A stretch of DNA of 64,000 bases from Cranoglanis bouderius (GCA_023630585.1 CM042551.1:4962001-5026000), one strand, 5' to 3'; shown: positions 24,823 to 37,865, counted from the first letter of the stretch. Notes: generated from the letters alone by a model not told the origin. Translations and numbers: made by a program.

Positions 24823-26904
24823 TAAACCAAGTGGGCAGAGCTTAAAGCCTTCTTCAAAGTTGCTACGCTTCAGATAATTCACAGAAAGTGAACAGAAAGA
24901 GTGAAATAAACACTTCTGTTAGATTTTGATCGTTTTATTTCTACAGTTTAGGAGGCATGTTATAGATATAATTTATCCAAAAGTTAGAAAAATGATCGAT
25001 GTGACCAAAGTTTCTAACTGTGGAGTCTTATCATTAAACATTCAACATGTTACTGTATAGTAAGTCATAGTATGGAATCAAAGTGAGCACTGTTAGCCAT
25101 CAAGTTAAAAGTCAATGAGAGTCGGGAAAACAGTTAATCTGAGACATAAACCAGAAAATATGTACCTTTTACAGGGCTTAAAAGATATCAGAGTCTAACC
25201 CACACTAAAAACCACTATTCAGAAACTCACAATTTACAGACACAAAGAAATGACCAAAGTGTGAAAGAAAAATAATTAAACGGCAGGCAGTTTCATCTGT
25301 ATTTTTCTTTTTTTTTTCTGTCTCCGAAAACCAGATGTAAATTAGTGCCATGGCTGTTGTTGCCAGGTGTGCGGATCTGTTTGAACAGCTGGTTTGGTTA
25401 ACACCTTCGTTAAAAAGTTTCTTTGGTTTTTTTTCATAGGTGAGGCTGAATGATGGGTTCCAATATTTATACACTAAATGATTATCACTATTTAGTAACA
25501 CAGTTATGCTAATTTATATGGATTTATTCATTCACCTCCAGTAACAGCTTTATCATGGCCAGGATCCGGAGCCAATCCTGGGAACTATATGTGGGAACTA
25601 CATCCTGGATGGGAAACAGTTGCTTTTAGTTAATCTTTTTGTATTTATTTCACGTTAACAAAAATCAATTAATATACGTTTTTTCACTGATTTTGTTACT
25701 TTGTTAACGTTATCTATGACTTCTTAATTTTATTAACACTGAAGTTTAGTAATGTAAAGTGAGTGAAAGGAACACCGTTTCGAACCGAAAGCGTTACGCA
25801 ATCATTTTTACTGGAAAAAGATTTTTTTTAGTTTACCGTTATCACGAATAACGATCACAGTGTAAAGTTTCTACCTACAGGTTTAGACCGGCAGATCATA
25901 ATTCGGTGTGATTTCAAACCCGTTTGAGCTGTTTACTTTTGTAATAGAGCTTGACCTGTATATTTATCTTCCTCAAACATCTTAGGAAACTCACCAAACC
26001 TGATCCAGCCACCTTCAGCTTTTTATACCTGACCTAATCACACCCTTCATCACTCCAGTGTGTACCTATAAAGCAAACAAATACTCATGGTGCTTTAATG
26101 CTGTGTTGCAAAATGTTTGATTATCCTGCTTGGCAGCTTTATCTAAAAACTGGGTTTTCATATGAACTTAATAAGCAGTGCATAAACCATTTATAAAGCA
26201 TAAAAGACATAAAGATATATAAATATATAAAGATATAAGGTGCCATATTACAAGTTTTTGTAGTATGTGGTTTTGTCATTCATTGAAAGAGATTATTCAA
26301 GATTGTGAATTTAAATAGCCAGTTTGATCCTTTGTAAATTTTTATGATACCTTAATTAATGTGTAAGTACTCATTAACTTATGAGTAACTAATCAAGTGA
26401 CCAGAGTTGTTCTTCAATAATTACTAATTACTATAATAAACTACTATGTTGACTAAAGTCTAATGATTTAGTAATGAACAATTTCATGCAGTTGCGATTT
26501 CACCAACTCAAGTAGTTTCCTGCAAATTGCATCGCAAATTTTGAAAAAAGCTGCAGCAAAATCAAACATTTTTGGCCTCAACAATTACAAAAAACTCCAC
26601 GAAATCCTGTACGGACTGCCCTTACCCTTACTACTAAATCACTAAAATAGCATGTAGTATGCAAAATCAGATAAAAAGTAATTGCATAGTAGTCATTATT
26701 TAATTTCCACAATAGTTTAAGATTAGTTACCAAATTATTATAGTTTCATTAGAAATACTACTAATACTAGCAATTTTTCTAGTAAGTACTTAATCATTAA
26801 TTAAGGAGCCATGAAACAATACATTATCAGAGTAATTTAATGTATCAGTAATTGAATGTTCTGTAATGATATAGTAAGGACAGAGTATGACACTGATACA
26901 TGTA
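24823..26904. other. No gene seen; SINE scrap at 25526-25605
   Basis: AT-rich noncoding sequence. 25526-25605 holds TTTATTCATTCACCTCCAGT and AGCCAATCCTGGGAACT, a reverse-strand tail fragment of the second SINE family. Nothing else was recognised. Confidence 0.55.
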
Positions 26905-28055
26905 CAACCGCAATCCTGAAAAAGTTGGGACAGTATGGAAAATGCTAATAAAAACAAACAGAAGTGATTTCTAAATGTACTTTGACTTGTATTTAAACAA
27001 AAAAACATATAAAGACAAGGTATGTTTATGATGTTTTACCTAATCAACTGCATAGTTTTTTGAAAATAAACTTTTATTTTGAAATTGATGTGTGCAACAC
27101 AAAAAAGTTGGGACAGGGGCAATTTAGGACTAATAGCGATGTGACAAGTTGAAATAAGAAAGTGATGTGAAACAGGTGAGACATCATCTAATCATAGTAT
27201 ATAAGGAGAATCCAAAAAAGGACTAGTCCTTCAAGAGCAAGGACGGTTCGAGCCTCGCCAGTATGCCAACAGAATAGTCCAACCCTTTGAGAACAACATT
27301 CCCCAAAGAGAAATCGGTAGGATTTTGGGTATTTCACCTTCTACAGTGCACAATATAATTAAAAGATTCAAGAAATCCGGTCAAATCTTGGTGCGTAAAG
27401 GGCGAGGCCGAAAACCACTTCTGAATGCGTGTGATCTCCGATCCCTCAGACGTCACTGTCTTAAAAACCATCATGAGTCTGTAATGTATATCCTGACATG
27501 GGCTCGGGAATACTTTGGTAAACCTTTGTCAGTCGACACCATTCGCCGCTGCATCCATAGATGCAAGTTAAGGCTTTACTATGCAAAGCAGAAGCCATAC
27601 ATCAACACTGTCCAGAAACGCCGCCAAATTCTCTGGGCTCGGTCTCATCTGCACAGTGGAATGGTGTTTTGTGGTCTGACAAGTCGACATTTCAAATAAT
27701 TTTTGGACAAAACAGCTGTCGTGTTCTCCGGGCCAAAGAGGAAAAGGACCATCCATGCCGTTGTCAGCGTCAGGTCCAAAAGCCAGCGTCTGTCGTGGTA
27801 TGGGGGTGTGTCCATGCCCATGGCATGGGTATCTTGCACATCTGTGAGGGCATCATTAATGCAGAAAGATATGTACACATTTTGGAGCCACATCTGCTGC
27901 CATCCAGACGACGTCTTTTCCAGGGACGTCCCAGCAATTTCCAGCAGGACAACGCGAAACCACATTCTGCCCGGATTACAAGCGCAAAGTTGCGTAAACA
28001 GAGAGTGTGGGTGCCAGCATGGCCTACCTGCTGTCCTGCAGCCGTATTTATGTAA
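26905..28055 (+). mobile_element. Tc1/mariner-type element, 3' end missing
   Basis: Begins after TA (26903-26904) with CAACCGCAATCCTGAAAAAG and TTGGGACAGTATGG. AAAAAGTTGGGACAGG recurs near 27100. The transposase remnant follows. No matching right terminus is found after 28055. Confidence 0.8.
27240..28055 (+). pseudogene. Tc1-like transposase, one frameshift and truncated C-terminus
   Basis: The N-terminal helix-turn-helix PQREIGRILGISPSTVHNII is followed by KGRGRKPLL and a second DNA-binding part. Near 27650 the frame shifts and continues as WNGVLWSDKSTFQIIFG (first catalytic Asp), VVVWGCVHAHGMGILHI and FQQDNAKPHSAR (second Asp). The SPDL-type block with the third acidic residue is lost after VWVPAWPTC. 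Both Asp residues are kept, so it is less decayed than its neighbours, but it is not functional. Confidence 0.85.
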
Positions 28056-28348
28056 TTCTTGGTCAACTTCCTCTCTCTCTATCTGCAGTGTTGTAAACAA
28101 AAAGCCTGACATGCAATCTACGTCCTTATAGTCATATTTATTTTGACTTTCCGTCACTGAGATCTGAATTTGGTAAGATAGCACCTCGTCATCATGGACA
28201 TATGACTTACAGAAACATCTAAAACCAGCACAAGTAATCTCATTATCAGATTTTAAACTGTTTATATGGGAATTGTTTCAGTATGATTGCTCTTTTGAGA
28301 CATTTTTTGTGTCCATTCCATTCTTATTTATTCAGCCGACATACTGTG

Positions 28349-28581
28349 CAGTACTGTGAAAAGTCTTGGGTACATGTAAAGAAATGCTGTTAAGCAAAGA
28401 AACATGAAAAGCTACTATAATAGGCAGTAAACTGCAATAAACTAAACTAAGTCGATATTTGTCATGGCAAACCCTTTGCTTTTTTTTAAAAAAAATGCAT
28501 CAGTTCATTTCATCCATTTCTAGGAGAAAAGTGGCTGGTAAGTTTTCTAAATATTTTTGGAGAAGATTTTTGCACAGTAGT
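28349..28581. mobile_element. Small inverted-repeat MITE, copy A
   Basis: Left CAGTACTGTGAAAAGTCTTG and right TTTTTGCACAGTAGTA. It shares ACATGTAAAGAAATGCTGT and AGCAAAGA with copy B at 42.8 kb. Internally deleted. Confidence 0.7.
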
Positions 28582-29049
28582 ATGTGGTCTTCTTAAATGA
28601 AGTTATAGATGTACAGTGCATTAATGATTTATAACACTGTTATAAATGCACAATTGATTCGTATTTTAATTTGAGCCCACTGAGGACTCATTCAGGTGAT
28701 ACTGTATATGGGGTACTTAAATAAGCCAGATTTCAGTTAATTTAGTTTTAAGGAACATTTAATTCCAGTCACTATATGAGTTTTTAAAATAAATAAATAA
28801 ATAAAAAGAAATACACTTCTTAAAAGGTATAATTACAGGTCAATGCTATATTAAAGACATTGACTATTGAACTAAAGACAAACTATTTCCAAATTTTCAA
28901 GATAAGGATTAGGATTAAAAATGACAGAAATCAACAATCAATTCATTCATCTTTTATGAAGTACTCACCCAAGTTTTGTTGTTGTTGTAATTTTACATTC
29001 ATAACACTGTTATATGAAGAATAAAACACTTATAACTAGCTTTTATACC

Positions 29050-29664
29050 ACCCGGACTTACTGAAGCTGATTATTTTCCTATTACAGCATATCCTGATGT
29101 GTTTAAGTCCTCTTATAGCATAGCAATTTGCCAACAATTTCTATTAATTAATGACATACTTTATATCTATTTGTAGTTGCATTTAGTGTCTGCAAAACAA
29201 GTTAGTACCTGTTATCACTTGCATTCTAGCTGCTATAAACAAGGTTTATAGGTTCCTTCACCAGCCTCTATTTTTTTTTCTTTCTCTCTCTCTCATCATG
29301 TTACAGTGAAACTGTACAGCTTGCCATGCTACAGAGGAACCTCTAAGTACAAATTCCTCTGTCCTGAAGACTGTCCCGTGTCGGAAACCTTAAAGTTACA
29401 CCTTTATCTCTATCTGTTACAAAGCACTGACACTGGAGACTCCTTCCAAAAATGTTAAATAAATGTCTCCTTGTAGAAGACGTCACCATATCAACAATTA
29501 CATTAAAAAAAAAATGTATTTGTGTAGCGCGTCCACCATGTGTACATTGTTTCCATAGAAACGATGATGCGTTTGAATTGACCTTTGATTCGAATTAAAG
29601 CCAGAAAATAAATCAACACCTTCTGACTAATCAGAATGGAGAATTCGGCAGTGCTGTGGTATAG
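29050..29664 (-). mobile_element. Unassigned dispersed element, copy 5
   Basis: GATTATTTTCCTATTACAGC, AAGTCCTCTTATAGC, AACAAGTTAGTACCTG, CACTGGAGACTCCTTCC, CAACACCTTCTGACTAATCA, and the end GAGAATTCGGCAGTGCTGTG. It is the same orientation as copy 3. Confidence 0.7.
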
Positions 29665-29899
29665 GAAGCATGAATGTTCTTAATCTTCTACAATGCTACT
29701 TAAAAGGTTCATCTAAATAAATAGGTTAAGGATAATAAAATTACACTACAGTAACACTTTACCATAACTGTGTAAACATGATGATAATTGAGGTCTCTTT
29801 GTTTTTTTGTTTTTTTTGTAAGAACAACGTCACATACTGCATATAACCTCAATCACCTCATGTTTTAACATAAGCCTTACATAAATCTTCTATATAAGT

Positions 29900-30130
29900 T
29901 AAGATAAGATAAGATAAGATAAGATAATACTTTATTAATCCCCAGATAGAGAAATTTGGGTGTCACAGCAGCAGTAAGACAGGTAAAGAAAAATAGAGAC
30001 AGTAAGGAGAAAAAATACAGGGGTATATAAAGAATACAGTGGATACATATATAAATATATATATATATATATAAACACAAGAGCAACCTATATAATGTAA
30101 ATATGAACAACTATGTACAGTCACTATGTA
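29900..30130 (-). repeat. (AAGAT)n-tailed retroelement remnant
   Basis: AGATAAGATAAGATAAGATA followed by TACTTTATTAATCCCCAG and GGTGTCACAGCAGCAG. This is the 3' end type of a fish retroelement with a short tandem tail, reverse orientation. No coding part is seen. Confidence 0.5.
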
Positions 30131-32749
30131 CATATTGCCCTTATACATATCACATATGTACAGTATACAAAATATCAATATACCTGTACCAGCTGTACAG
30201 TATAAACATGTAACAATGGCCATGCATAGACATATAAACAATATAAATAGTACAATACGGTACCCATATTTCAACAATATATTACTAAGTATATGCAGTG
30301 TAGTAAATTTTGATAAAATGAAATATTGCTTGCCACATGATTTATACAATGCTTATGAAGGTGAATGAAAACGTAATAAAAAAAAAAAATGGAAGTACCC
30401 TTTAAAAAAAGGGTTACTGATAATAGTTCTTCCTTCATATAAAGCCAGTTACATACTCACAATTTCAGAAATAAGCATTAGATAAATCCCCCTGCATTGC
30501 TTTCTAAAAAAATTATACGTATTAATCTTTTTTTTTTGTAAATGCAGACCCAAGTTAGTACTTTTCAAATAAAGTGCCTTAGTCTTTAGTTGAATGAAAA
30601 CCACAAGACATACATCAGCACTCAGGAGTAAAGTGCGTTCTCTGTTTCTCTGTTGGCTCGTTTTCTGCCTCAGTGTGAGATCTCTGAATCATTCCCCGTG
30701 ATTCATTCAGGCCGGGGCTTTGCGTCATGGACTCCGGCAACCGTTAGAGAGTCGACTTAATTGCTCCGTATGCTCGCTGCTGCCAAGTCAGAGCCTTGTG
30801 GTGTCAAAAAGGCTGCAGAAGAGTGCCAAGCGAGGAACTTGTTTGACTGTTGAGCTTACTCGCCAGTTTAACTAATCCCATGTTCCTGGCCTGAGGGACC
30901 TTTGGAGGAAAAGGGATGCTGGCACACAGAAAGAGCTGTCAGTCTGCTGAACTATAGGAGATCGGGGTATGACTTGTGAGAGAGGGCCAGGCAGGACTAG
31001 AGAGTGGTACAGGCTTTTGTATGAGTGTGTCAGGTCACTCTTTGTGTGGGTTCGGACTTGACGTGATTGTGCCTGAGGGTGAAAAACAGAGCAATCTGAT
31101 AGATCAGGGGGATACAAGTAAAATTCGTGAAGGTCCAGTTACATAAATTCCTTGCTTACAAAGCAACCAACATGACTGAATGGCGGCAACAGGTACATTT
31201 TTTAAATTAACCATTAGTTATAAATAAGACAATTTGAAGTGGTTATGTTTTGTTTCATAGCGACGCTTCATGTTATTGCTTGTGACTAGCCATACGGACT
31301 CTGATTGGATGACTGCTTTGAATTTGATGTGGAGAGAATAAACACATAAACGAGAAACAATGTCGTTGGTTTGCTAATCAGACCCGAAAGGTTCGATTAA
31401 ATGAAAGATTTACAAGGCTAAGGTCTCTAGCCCTGTCACTGATCCAATGAACTGCCTTCAGCTGAATATTTTACATAAATGCATGTTTCTAAACCACAAC
31501 AGAAGATCTGCTACAAAAAGAAAAGTAGAGTTGCTGAATTAACGCCAGTTTTTTTTCATATAATGATCAGCTCGGCTACAGTATTTTTTTTCTTGGTTCC
31601 TGTCCACCCCTGAGATATATGGATCTGATCTGATCTAAAAGTGCTCTCTTGCAGTCCTTCTTGGCTTAGCGAGAGCCTCCATATATAAAAATTGCTCAAC
31701 AGTACCAGAGCATGTCAAAGCAACACAGCAAGAGTAATGTCCCGTGGACTAGAGCGCCATCCACAAGTAGCTTTGTGCAACAGGACCACAGTATTTCACA
31801 ACCACAGCTCGCATTATGTGTGTGTGTGTGTGCCCAGTATTATGTGTGTGAACATCCAGACTCCCATGTTTCAGGGCTTTTTTTTTTTTAACCTCAGAGC
31901 CCATCAAGGCTGATGAGTGATGATTGTGCCAGGCGCTGAAGAGTCTGCAGGGACTTGTATGTGTCATGTGCTTGCCTGTGGTGTACGGCGTGTGTATTTA
32001 TGTGAGAGTGACAGCTAACGGTAAAGCCCTGACCAGTTTTTCTGGTTCTCTGTGCCATCAAGCATCAGCTTGCCTTCAGAAAGCCTGGGAATCAGCGTGG
32101 TGTCTCTGCTACGTTGCTGACGCACGGAATCCGTTCCCATCCCACTCATCTGTTTATTATTTTCCTGTGAGGACTTGCAACTTTAAAAAAAAAAAAAAAA
32201 TGAGCAAGACAGAGGGGTGGAGAGAGAATTCAAGATACGATCCCAAACATTTCCAAACAATATCCTGAGAAAAAGCAGAAACTATGTGTCTCTTTAAACA
32301 AAGCCATATTTTTCTGTTTCATGCTAAAAACGCAGGAGCTGGCACACGTTACACACCCTTTCGGTGTTATTTCAGGCAAAGAGTGCACATGAGTGCATTC
32401 CTGTGGCCCAGAGAAGAAATCCAATACTAATATTCCTCACAATGGTCACCTGTCACTGTCCTTTAGGCAAAGCATCATGTTTTGGAGAAGCGGTGCTCTC
32501 TTAGAGAAGAATGCTGCATGAAGAACAACAGAAAAACTCGCCTGAGGCGCCATGATACATTATTATATGCCAGGAATCAGAGACTACTTTACATCACATC
32601 CTGGGCGTGTTGTCATTGTCGCTCTGTTTTATCTGTCACATTTCAGGATTTAGGGAGGATTACTAATCAGGTGATATCACTTACTCATCAGTCATTTCAA
32701 TATAAGATCATTTTCACCACAGAAATCTTTTCAGAACCCCAAGAAATTT
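30131..32749. other. No gene recognised
   Basis: Only short open frames and homopolymers such as 32185-32200. 30600-30900 has higher GC than its surroundings and no repeat signature, but nothing identifiable. Confidence 0.45.
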
Positions 32750-33830
32750 AGGTGCGTTTGCACCAAAGGAACCAGGGCTGATTTTAGCTTCTGAATCCAA
32801 GTCAGTATATATTTCTGGCGGACCAGGAAGTATTGCAGTAGAGCTTGCAGTACTGAATGGTGTTGATTGCTCGAAAACAAGTTTCACAACCACCATATTA
32901 AAAGCCTGCATTCAGTTGTTTTATCAGAAGGTCTGTTTTTCAGGAACTTTTTTTTTTAGGTGCGGAACCAAGGTAACGTTTAGCTCAAAGAACCTTTTTA
33001 GTTCCTTGTCCAGGGCTACTTTTGTGTGGGACAGAATCTATTTCTGCAGGGTATTTACAATATTGAATGTTACTGATTAGTCAGACTCAAGCTTTACCAT
33101 CATTTTAAAAGCTCCTCTTTGGTTACCAAGAGGTGATTTTAAAAGCTACTTTCTCCAGTGAAAAGACACCTAAAGTTCCCGACTCCCTGAAATCCATCCT
33201 GGGTTTCTGAAAAGATTCCTGTTGTGAACACACTCCTACACCAAATTGGTGGAATACTAAAATGTAAGGAACCTCAGCCAATGAGGTTTCTGGAATTATG
33301 GCTCAGGAATGAAGGGTCAGACATCTCCATTGGAAACATACCTAACATTATTGGGTCCCTGAAATCTTTTGTGGGGTTTTGAAAACGTTCCTTCCTTGAA
33401 CATATCCCTATACCGAAGAAGTAGCCATGAATGCTAAAATGGCTGAAACCTCAGCCGTCAAGCAATGAGATTTCTGGAACTATGATTCAGGAACTAAATA
33501 AGGTCTGGTTCCTCCAGTGGAAATTGTGAAGTCCTTCTTGTTGTGAACACATTCTTACACAAGGTTCCTGTTGTGGACACATTGTGAAATCCTTCTTGTG
33601 TTTCTAAAAAGGTTTTGGATGTCAATACTGTAATAAAGTGATGGGAACCCCAGCCAATTATATTTCTGGAATGATAGTTCAGGAAATAAATCAGACCTGG
33701 TTCCTTCAGTGGAAAAAAATACCTAAAGCTACTAAATTCTTAAAGTTCAATAAGTTGCTTGGTTCCTAAACATTCCTATGGTGGAAAAGTGGTTGAAACC
33801 TCACCCATCACCCGATGACTAATCCTCCTC
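32750..33830. repeat. Decayed element with ~170-bp tandem duplications
   Basis: From 33180 a segment with TCCCTGAAATCC, TTCCTGTTGTGAACACA, AACCTCAGCCAATGAGG, TTTCTGGAATTATGGCTCAG and CCAGTGGAAA recurs about three and a half times with divergence. Related wording (GGTTCCTCCAGTGGAAA) suggests an old DNA transposon. A possible related scrap is at 3205-3300. Confidence 0.6.
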
Positions 33831-34400
33831 AAACGCTGCCAAAAACGAGGCCGACAAACCAGAGCGACAACGACAACACACCCAGGATGTGATATAAATT
33901 AGTATCTGATTCCTGACATATAATAATGTGTCCTGGCACCCCAGGTGAGGTTTTCTGGTTTTTGTTTTATTTATTTATTTATTTTTTGCTATGGCCTCTG
34001 AGAGAGTGCTGCTTCTGAAATGAAAAAAACTAAAAATATAATGCTTTTCCTAATGGAGAGTGACAGATGACTGCTGTGAGTAATACTGATATTCGATTAC
34101 TAAAGCTTGTTTTATTTTTGAGGAGGCGTAGCACCGCTGGAAAAGGAGGAAGTTCCTGTGACACTTTTTTTCTTTAAATAAATGGAGAGTCGGAAAAGCC
34201 GTGTGCACGTAGAGCTGAGTTATAATTAGTGTTAACCTCAGGAAGCAAAATAAAAAGAATGAAGAACAAGACAACTCAGCTATGATTTTGCCGCACTCCG
34301 AAACATTTTATCCATTGTGCAGTTTGTGTTTCTTTGGTTACATTATGTAATAGTCGTAATAACATACTGACATTCTATAACTGTGGAAATGCGCATTATA

Positions 34401-34862
34401 CCACAGCCCTGTTGAATTCGCCAATCTGATCGGTCATTAACAGCAACAGCAACAGCAACAATAACACGTTATCGTTTCCATAGCAACAACTCTTTCACAG
34501 GCAGACGTTTCACATAACCTAAGACGAATAATAAAGCGATTCAAAGTATGTTGTTATGTAACAAAGAAAATAACATTTCAGGAAGGAGTCTCCACTGGCA
34601 GACTGGTGATGGAACGACTGTTTTCGTCTAATGTAGTCACAGGAACTAACCTGTCTTGCGGATGTTCCACAAAATGAAATGTACCTATTAATGGCTAAAA
34701 AGTACGACTTGATGTTCATTAAGAAAAAAAAAATATTATAATTGTAAATTGCCGGAGTATAAGAGGAATAAAACTGCTGTTATTGGAAAATAACAATAAG
34801 TATCACACCACCTACAGTAATTGTTGATTGTTTTCCTATAGCATCATGCCCTGTTGTGTTTT
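34401..34862 (+). mobile_element. Unassigned dispersed element, copy 6
   Basis: TACCACAGCCCTGTTGAATT at the left, GGAAGGAGTCTCCACTGGCA, GTCACAGGAACTAACCTGTC and GATGTTCCACAAAATGAAAT inside, and TTGATTGTTTTCCTATAGCA with CCCTGTTGTGTTTTATTCC at the right. Confidence 0.7.
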
Positions 34863-36135
34863 ATTCCTTACTTATTGGTTCTTTACTTCAAATGAAACTT
34901 ATACATGAATAGATGATAAACATATATATGTTTTCAAGTGGTTCAAGCCAGGAGAGCTTTCTCACTAAGCAGTTGGGAAATAAGGAATGGCAAAAAGCTA
35001 GCTAGTAATGGAGACTAACTATTTAGCCAGCTAGGATGTCTTTTATACAAACAATGTCATGGCACATTGTCTATTGACAGAATGACACTGGTAAGGGGAT
35101 AAATTATGTAGTGTTGGTAAATCGCTAAGCAAGTAGTCAGCAACTTCAGTGGGTGCTGTTCACAACTCGCAAGAATCAGAAATTTTGGTGGACCACAAGA
35201 GTGGGCCGTGCATAAGGACTCATCTCGTAAACACGGTGAAGGGTCAGTTTCCCAGCACTGGAGCAGCGGGGCAGAAAGACGCTGTTGTTGAAATGTTAGT
35301 GTGGTGGCACAGAGAGAAGGTTGTGTATCTGGGAAATGAAGGTGTTGTACAGTGTCCTTCATATCAGCGATTTAGTTTTGTGAACTGGAGAGTGCGGCCA
35401 TGGCCAGTCTTGACCCCATGATCCCACTGTTCTTGTCCTGTAGCCTCAGGAGCTGAATGTTTCTGCTGAGACAGAGACAAGAACAGTCATGCCAGGACTC
35501 CCCTCCCCACGCCTTTCGCAAAAAGTCACATTCCGTAAGACACTTTTCCCACCGAATCCCAAACACACAGCTCTATTCTTTCCTGGCTCGGGCCCAGAAA
35601 AGTGGGTGTTCACATGAGAGGGGTCGTGCACGCTGCCCGAGGCGACGGTGACCCTCCTGGGCCGAGGGTACCGCCCACCACCAGGGAAACACTCTGGCTC
35701 CTGTCAAACAATGACGAGTCCACGTTCGGATTCAGAAACACACACTCTCAGTCACACAGTCACCCGCTCATTAATACGCACAGATGTGCTTGTGTGTCAG
35801 TACATGTGATCCAGATTTTCCATTCCTTTGTTGGTTAGGCTTTATTTTCCTGATGGCTGAGGTTTCACGTTGTGCTTTAACGAGAGCAGGAAGTGACCTC
35901 TTGGGACAGCACGGCCCTGTTCCCTAAAGAGCAATCCCGCCTCCTGTGTACTCAGTGCTCTCCAGGAAGGTTTAAATTCAGCCTGAGGCACAGAGTAACA
36001 CCCGACACCACTCATCTCTAAGAAGCACTGTTGCAGAAGAGGTCGAGCTCATGGAGAGGGGAAACATCTTTATGAAGGTTATCCGAAATCCAGACCTTTT
36101 TTACATTCTGATGTCTGTAATTATTAGTCATGCTT
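34863..36135. other. No gene recognised
   Basis: GC is higher at 35440-36060. Frames here are short and have no recognisable domain. A TTTAAATT box near 35970 lies downstream of a CCCGCCTCC motif, which could be chance. Confidence 0.4.
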
Positions 36136-36332
36136 TCATTTATTTTCAGTAATCACTTTATCCTGATGGATCTGGAGACAATGAACTCTGGATCAATTTA
36201 AGATAACAGCATGTTTTAGAGAGTGGGAGGAAACCCGAGAACTCGGTAGAAACCCACACAAACACAAAATTCTCACTGACACTACGAGGATCGGACCAGA
36301 GACCCTGGAGTTGTGAAGCAGCAACACTACCA
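36136..36332 (-). mobile_element. Second-family SINE, internally deleted
   Basis: TTTTCAGTAATCACTTTATC at the tail side, AGAGAGTGGGAGGAAACCC in the core, and AGACCCTGGAGTTGTGAAGC at the head side. The same family as 18467-18800. Confidence 0.7.
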
Positions 36333-36785
36333 AGTCATTTATTACTGATTTTTAATTTAATGATGATTTATTAATTAGAATGAACATCTGTTTTCAGTCC
36401 TAACTAAGATTTCCCAATGAATTGTTTTTGTGAGTGTGCTGTATATTAATGCATGGCTCATGAATGACATTTTTAAATAAATAAGTTTCCATCCAAGGAA
36501 CGGAAAAATATTCCGGAATTTCTCACCTCTGACTAGGAAAAAACAAAGAAAATGCCCCCTCAAATCGGAAAGGCCAGCACGTGATGTCAAATCAACATGG
36601 CTGCTCACAGCCTCAACAGTAAACACAGCAGCACTTCTTCACTTTTTAATGAGTTATACTGTATATACAAGGATTTGCTTTAGATCAATCAACATACAGG
36701 CATGTTAGGTTGCTAAATCTGCAACGCCTTACAGTTCAACACTTTACAGTTCACTGTTTTGACGAGGTAAATATACAGTACAGTA

Positions 36786-36868
36786 CTTTGACACCAAAAA
36801 TGTCTTGACTGTTTTTGGACTTACAGAAAAATGGTTTCGATATTATTTTTTGGTCAAACTATCGTTTT
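36786..36868. repeat. Direct-repeat partner 1 (with 38381-38460)
   Basis: TTTGACACCAAAAATGTC, GACTGTTTTTGGACTTACAG, AAAATGGTTTCGAT and GGTCAAACTATCGTTTT. It is about 85-90 percent like 38381-38460, 1.6 kb away. Confidence 0.75.
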
Positions 36869-36872
36869 GTCA

Positions 36873-37399
36873 GAGCCATATCACCCTGCAGCTCTCGCCT
36901 AGTTTCCCTCTGAGGCTAAGCATGGTTGAGCCTGGCCACTACCTGGATGGGAGACCTCCTGGGGAAAACTTGCTGCTGGAAGTGGTATAATGGAGGTCAG
37001 CAGGAGGTGCTCATCCTGTGGTCTGTGTGGGTCCAAATGCCCCAGTATAGGGAACGGGACATTATACCGTAAAAACAGCACTGTCTTTCGGATGAGAGGT
37101 TAAACCCAGGTCCTGACTCTCTGTGGTCATTAAAAATCCCAGGACACTTCTCGTAAAAGAGTAAGGGTATTACCCTGGTGAAATTCCCCCTTTGGCCCTT
37201 ATCTATCATGACCCCCTAATAATATCCATCCCTGAATTGGCTACATCACCCTCCTCTCCTCTCCACTAATAGCTGGTGGGTGTTCTGGTGCACTATGGCT
37301 GCCGTCGCGTCTTCCGGGTGGATGCTACACGCTGGCGTTGGTCTGAGGACCATTTTCAATGTAAAGCGCTATATAAATCGAAGGAATTATTATTATTAC
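36873..37399 (+). mobile_element. 5S-rRNA-derived SINE (SINE3 type)
   Basis: 36874-36989 resembles 5S rRNA: AGCCATATCACCCTGCA, GAGGCTAAGCATGGTTGAGC, CTGGCCACTACCTGGATGGG and AGACCTCCTGGG, covering the internal promoter boxes. The body continues through CAGCACTGTCTTTCGGATGA and GGTGTTCTGGTGCACTATGG to the tail GTAAAGCGCTATATAAATCG and (ATT)n. It is close to full length. Confidence 0.9.
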
Positions 37400-37539
37400 A
37401 TCACTCATCACAGTTAGCTGGCTAGACACAGTTAGCTGCTAACAAAAGATAAAGCTGTCCATGTTTATTTTCCCACTTTGTAGGTCGAAAATGAAAATGA
37501 TTCCGAGTTCTGACTTCCCACTTGTGAGTTCATTCGAAC

Positions 37540-37865
37540 ATGGCATGTTTGCCTCGCACCTCCAGAGTTGGGAGTTTGAATCCAGCCTCCACCCTATGCA
37601 CGTGGAGTTTGCATGTTCTCCCCATGCTTCGGGGGTTTCCTCCGCGTACTCTGGTTTCCTCCCCCAGTCCAAAGACATGCATTGTAGGCTGATTGGCATT
37701 TCCAAATTGTCTGTAGTGTGTGAATTGGATGTGTGAATGTGTGTGTGATTGTGCCCTGTGATGGGTTGGCACCCGGTCCAGGGTGTCCCCCGAGTTCCCT
37801 GGGATAGGCTCCAGGTTCCCCGCGACCCCGTGTAGGATAAGCGGTATGGAAAATGGATGTATGAT
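37540..37865 (+). mobile_element. tRNA-derived SINE
   Basis: GGCATGTTTGCCTCGCACCT, a B-box-like GGAGTTTGAATCCAGCC, GGAGTTTGCATGTTCTCCCC, TCCAAAGACATGCATTGTAG and the tail GATAAGCGGTATGG. One short deletion in the CCCCGAGTTCC region. Confidence 0.9.

Noticed and set aside
35149..35421. 90-codon open frame in a GC-richer patch
   Set aside because: No domain recognised and no splice sites in matching phase nearby.
36052..36078. Possible first coding exon after a TATA-like box at 35970
   Set aside because: The possible donor GTTATC is poor and the frame has no recognisable content.
36874..36989. A functional 5S rRNA gene
   Set aside because: The head differs from 5S rRNA at many positions, lacks a T-run terminator after it and continues into a SINE body.
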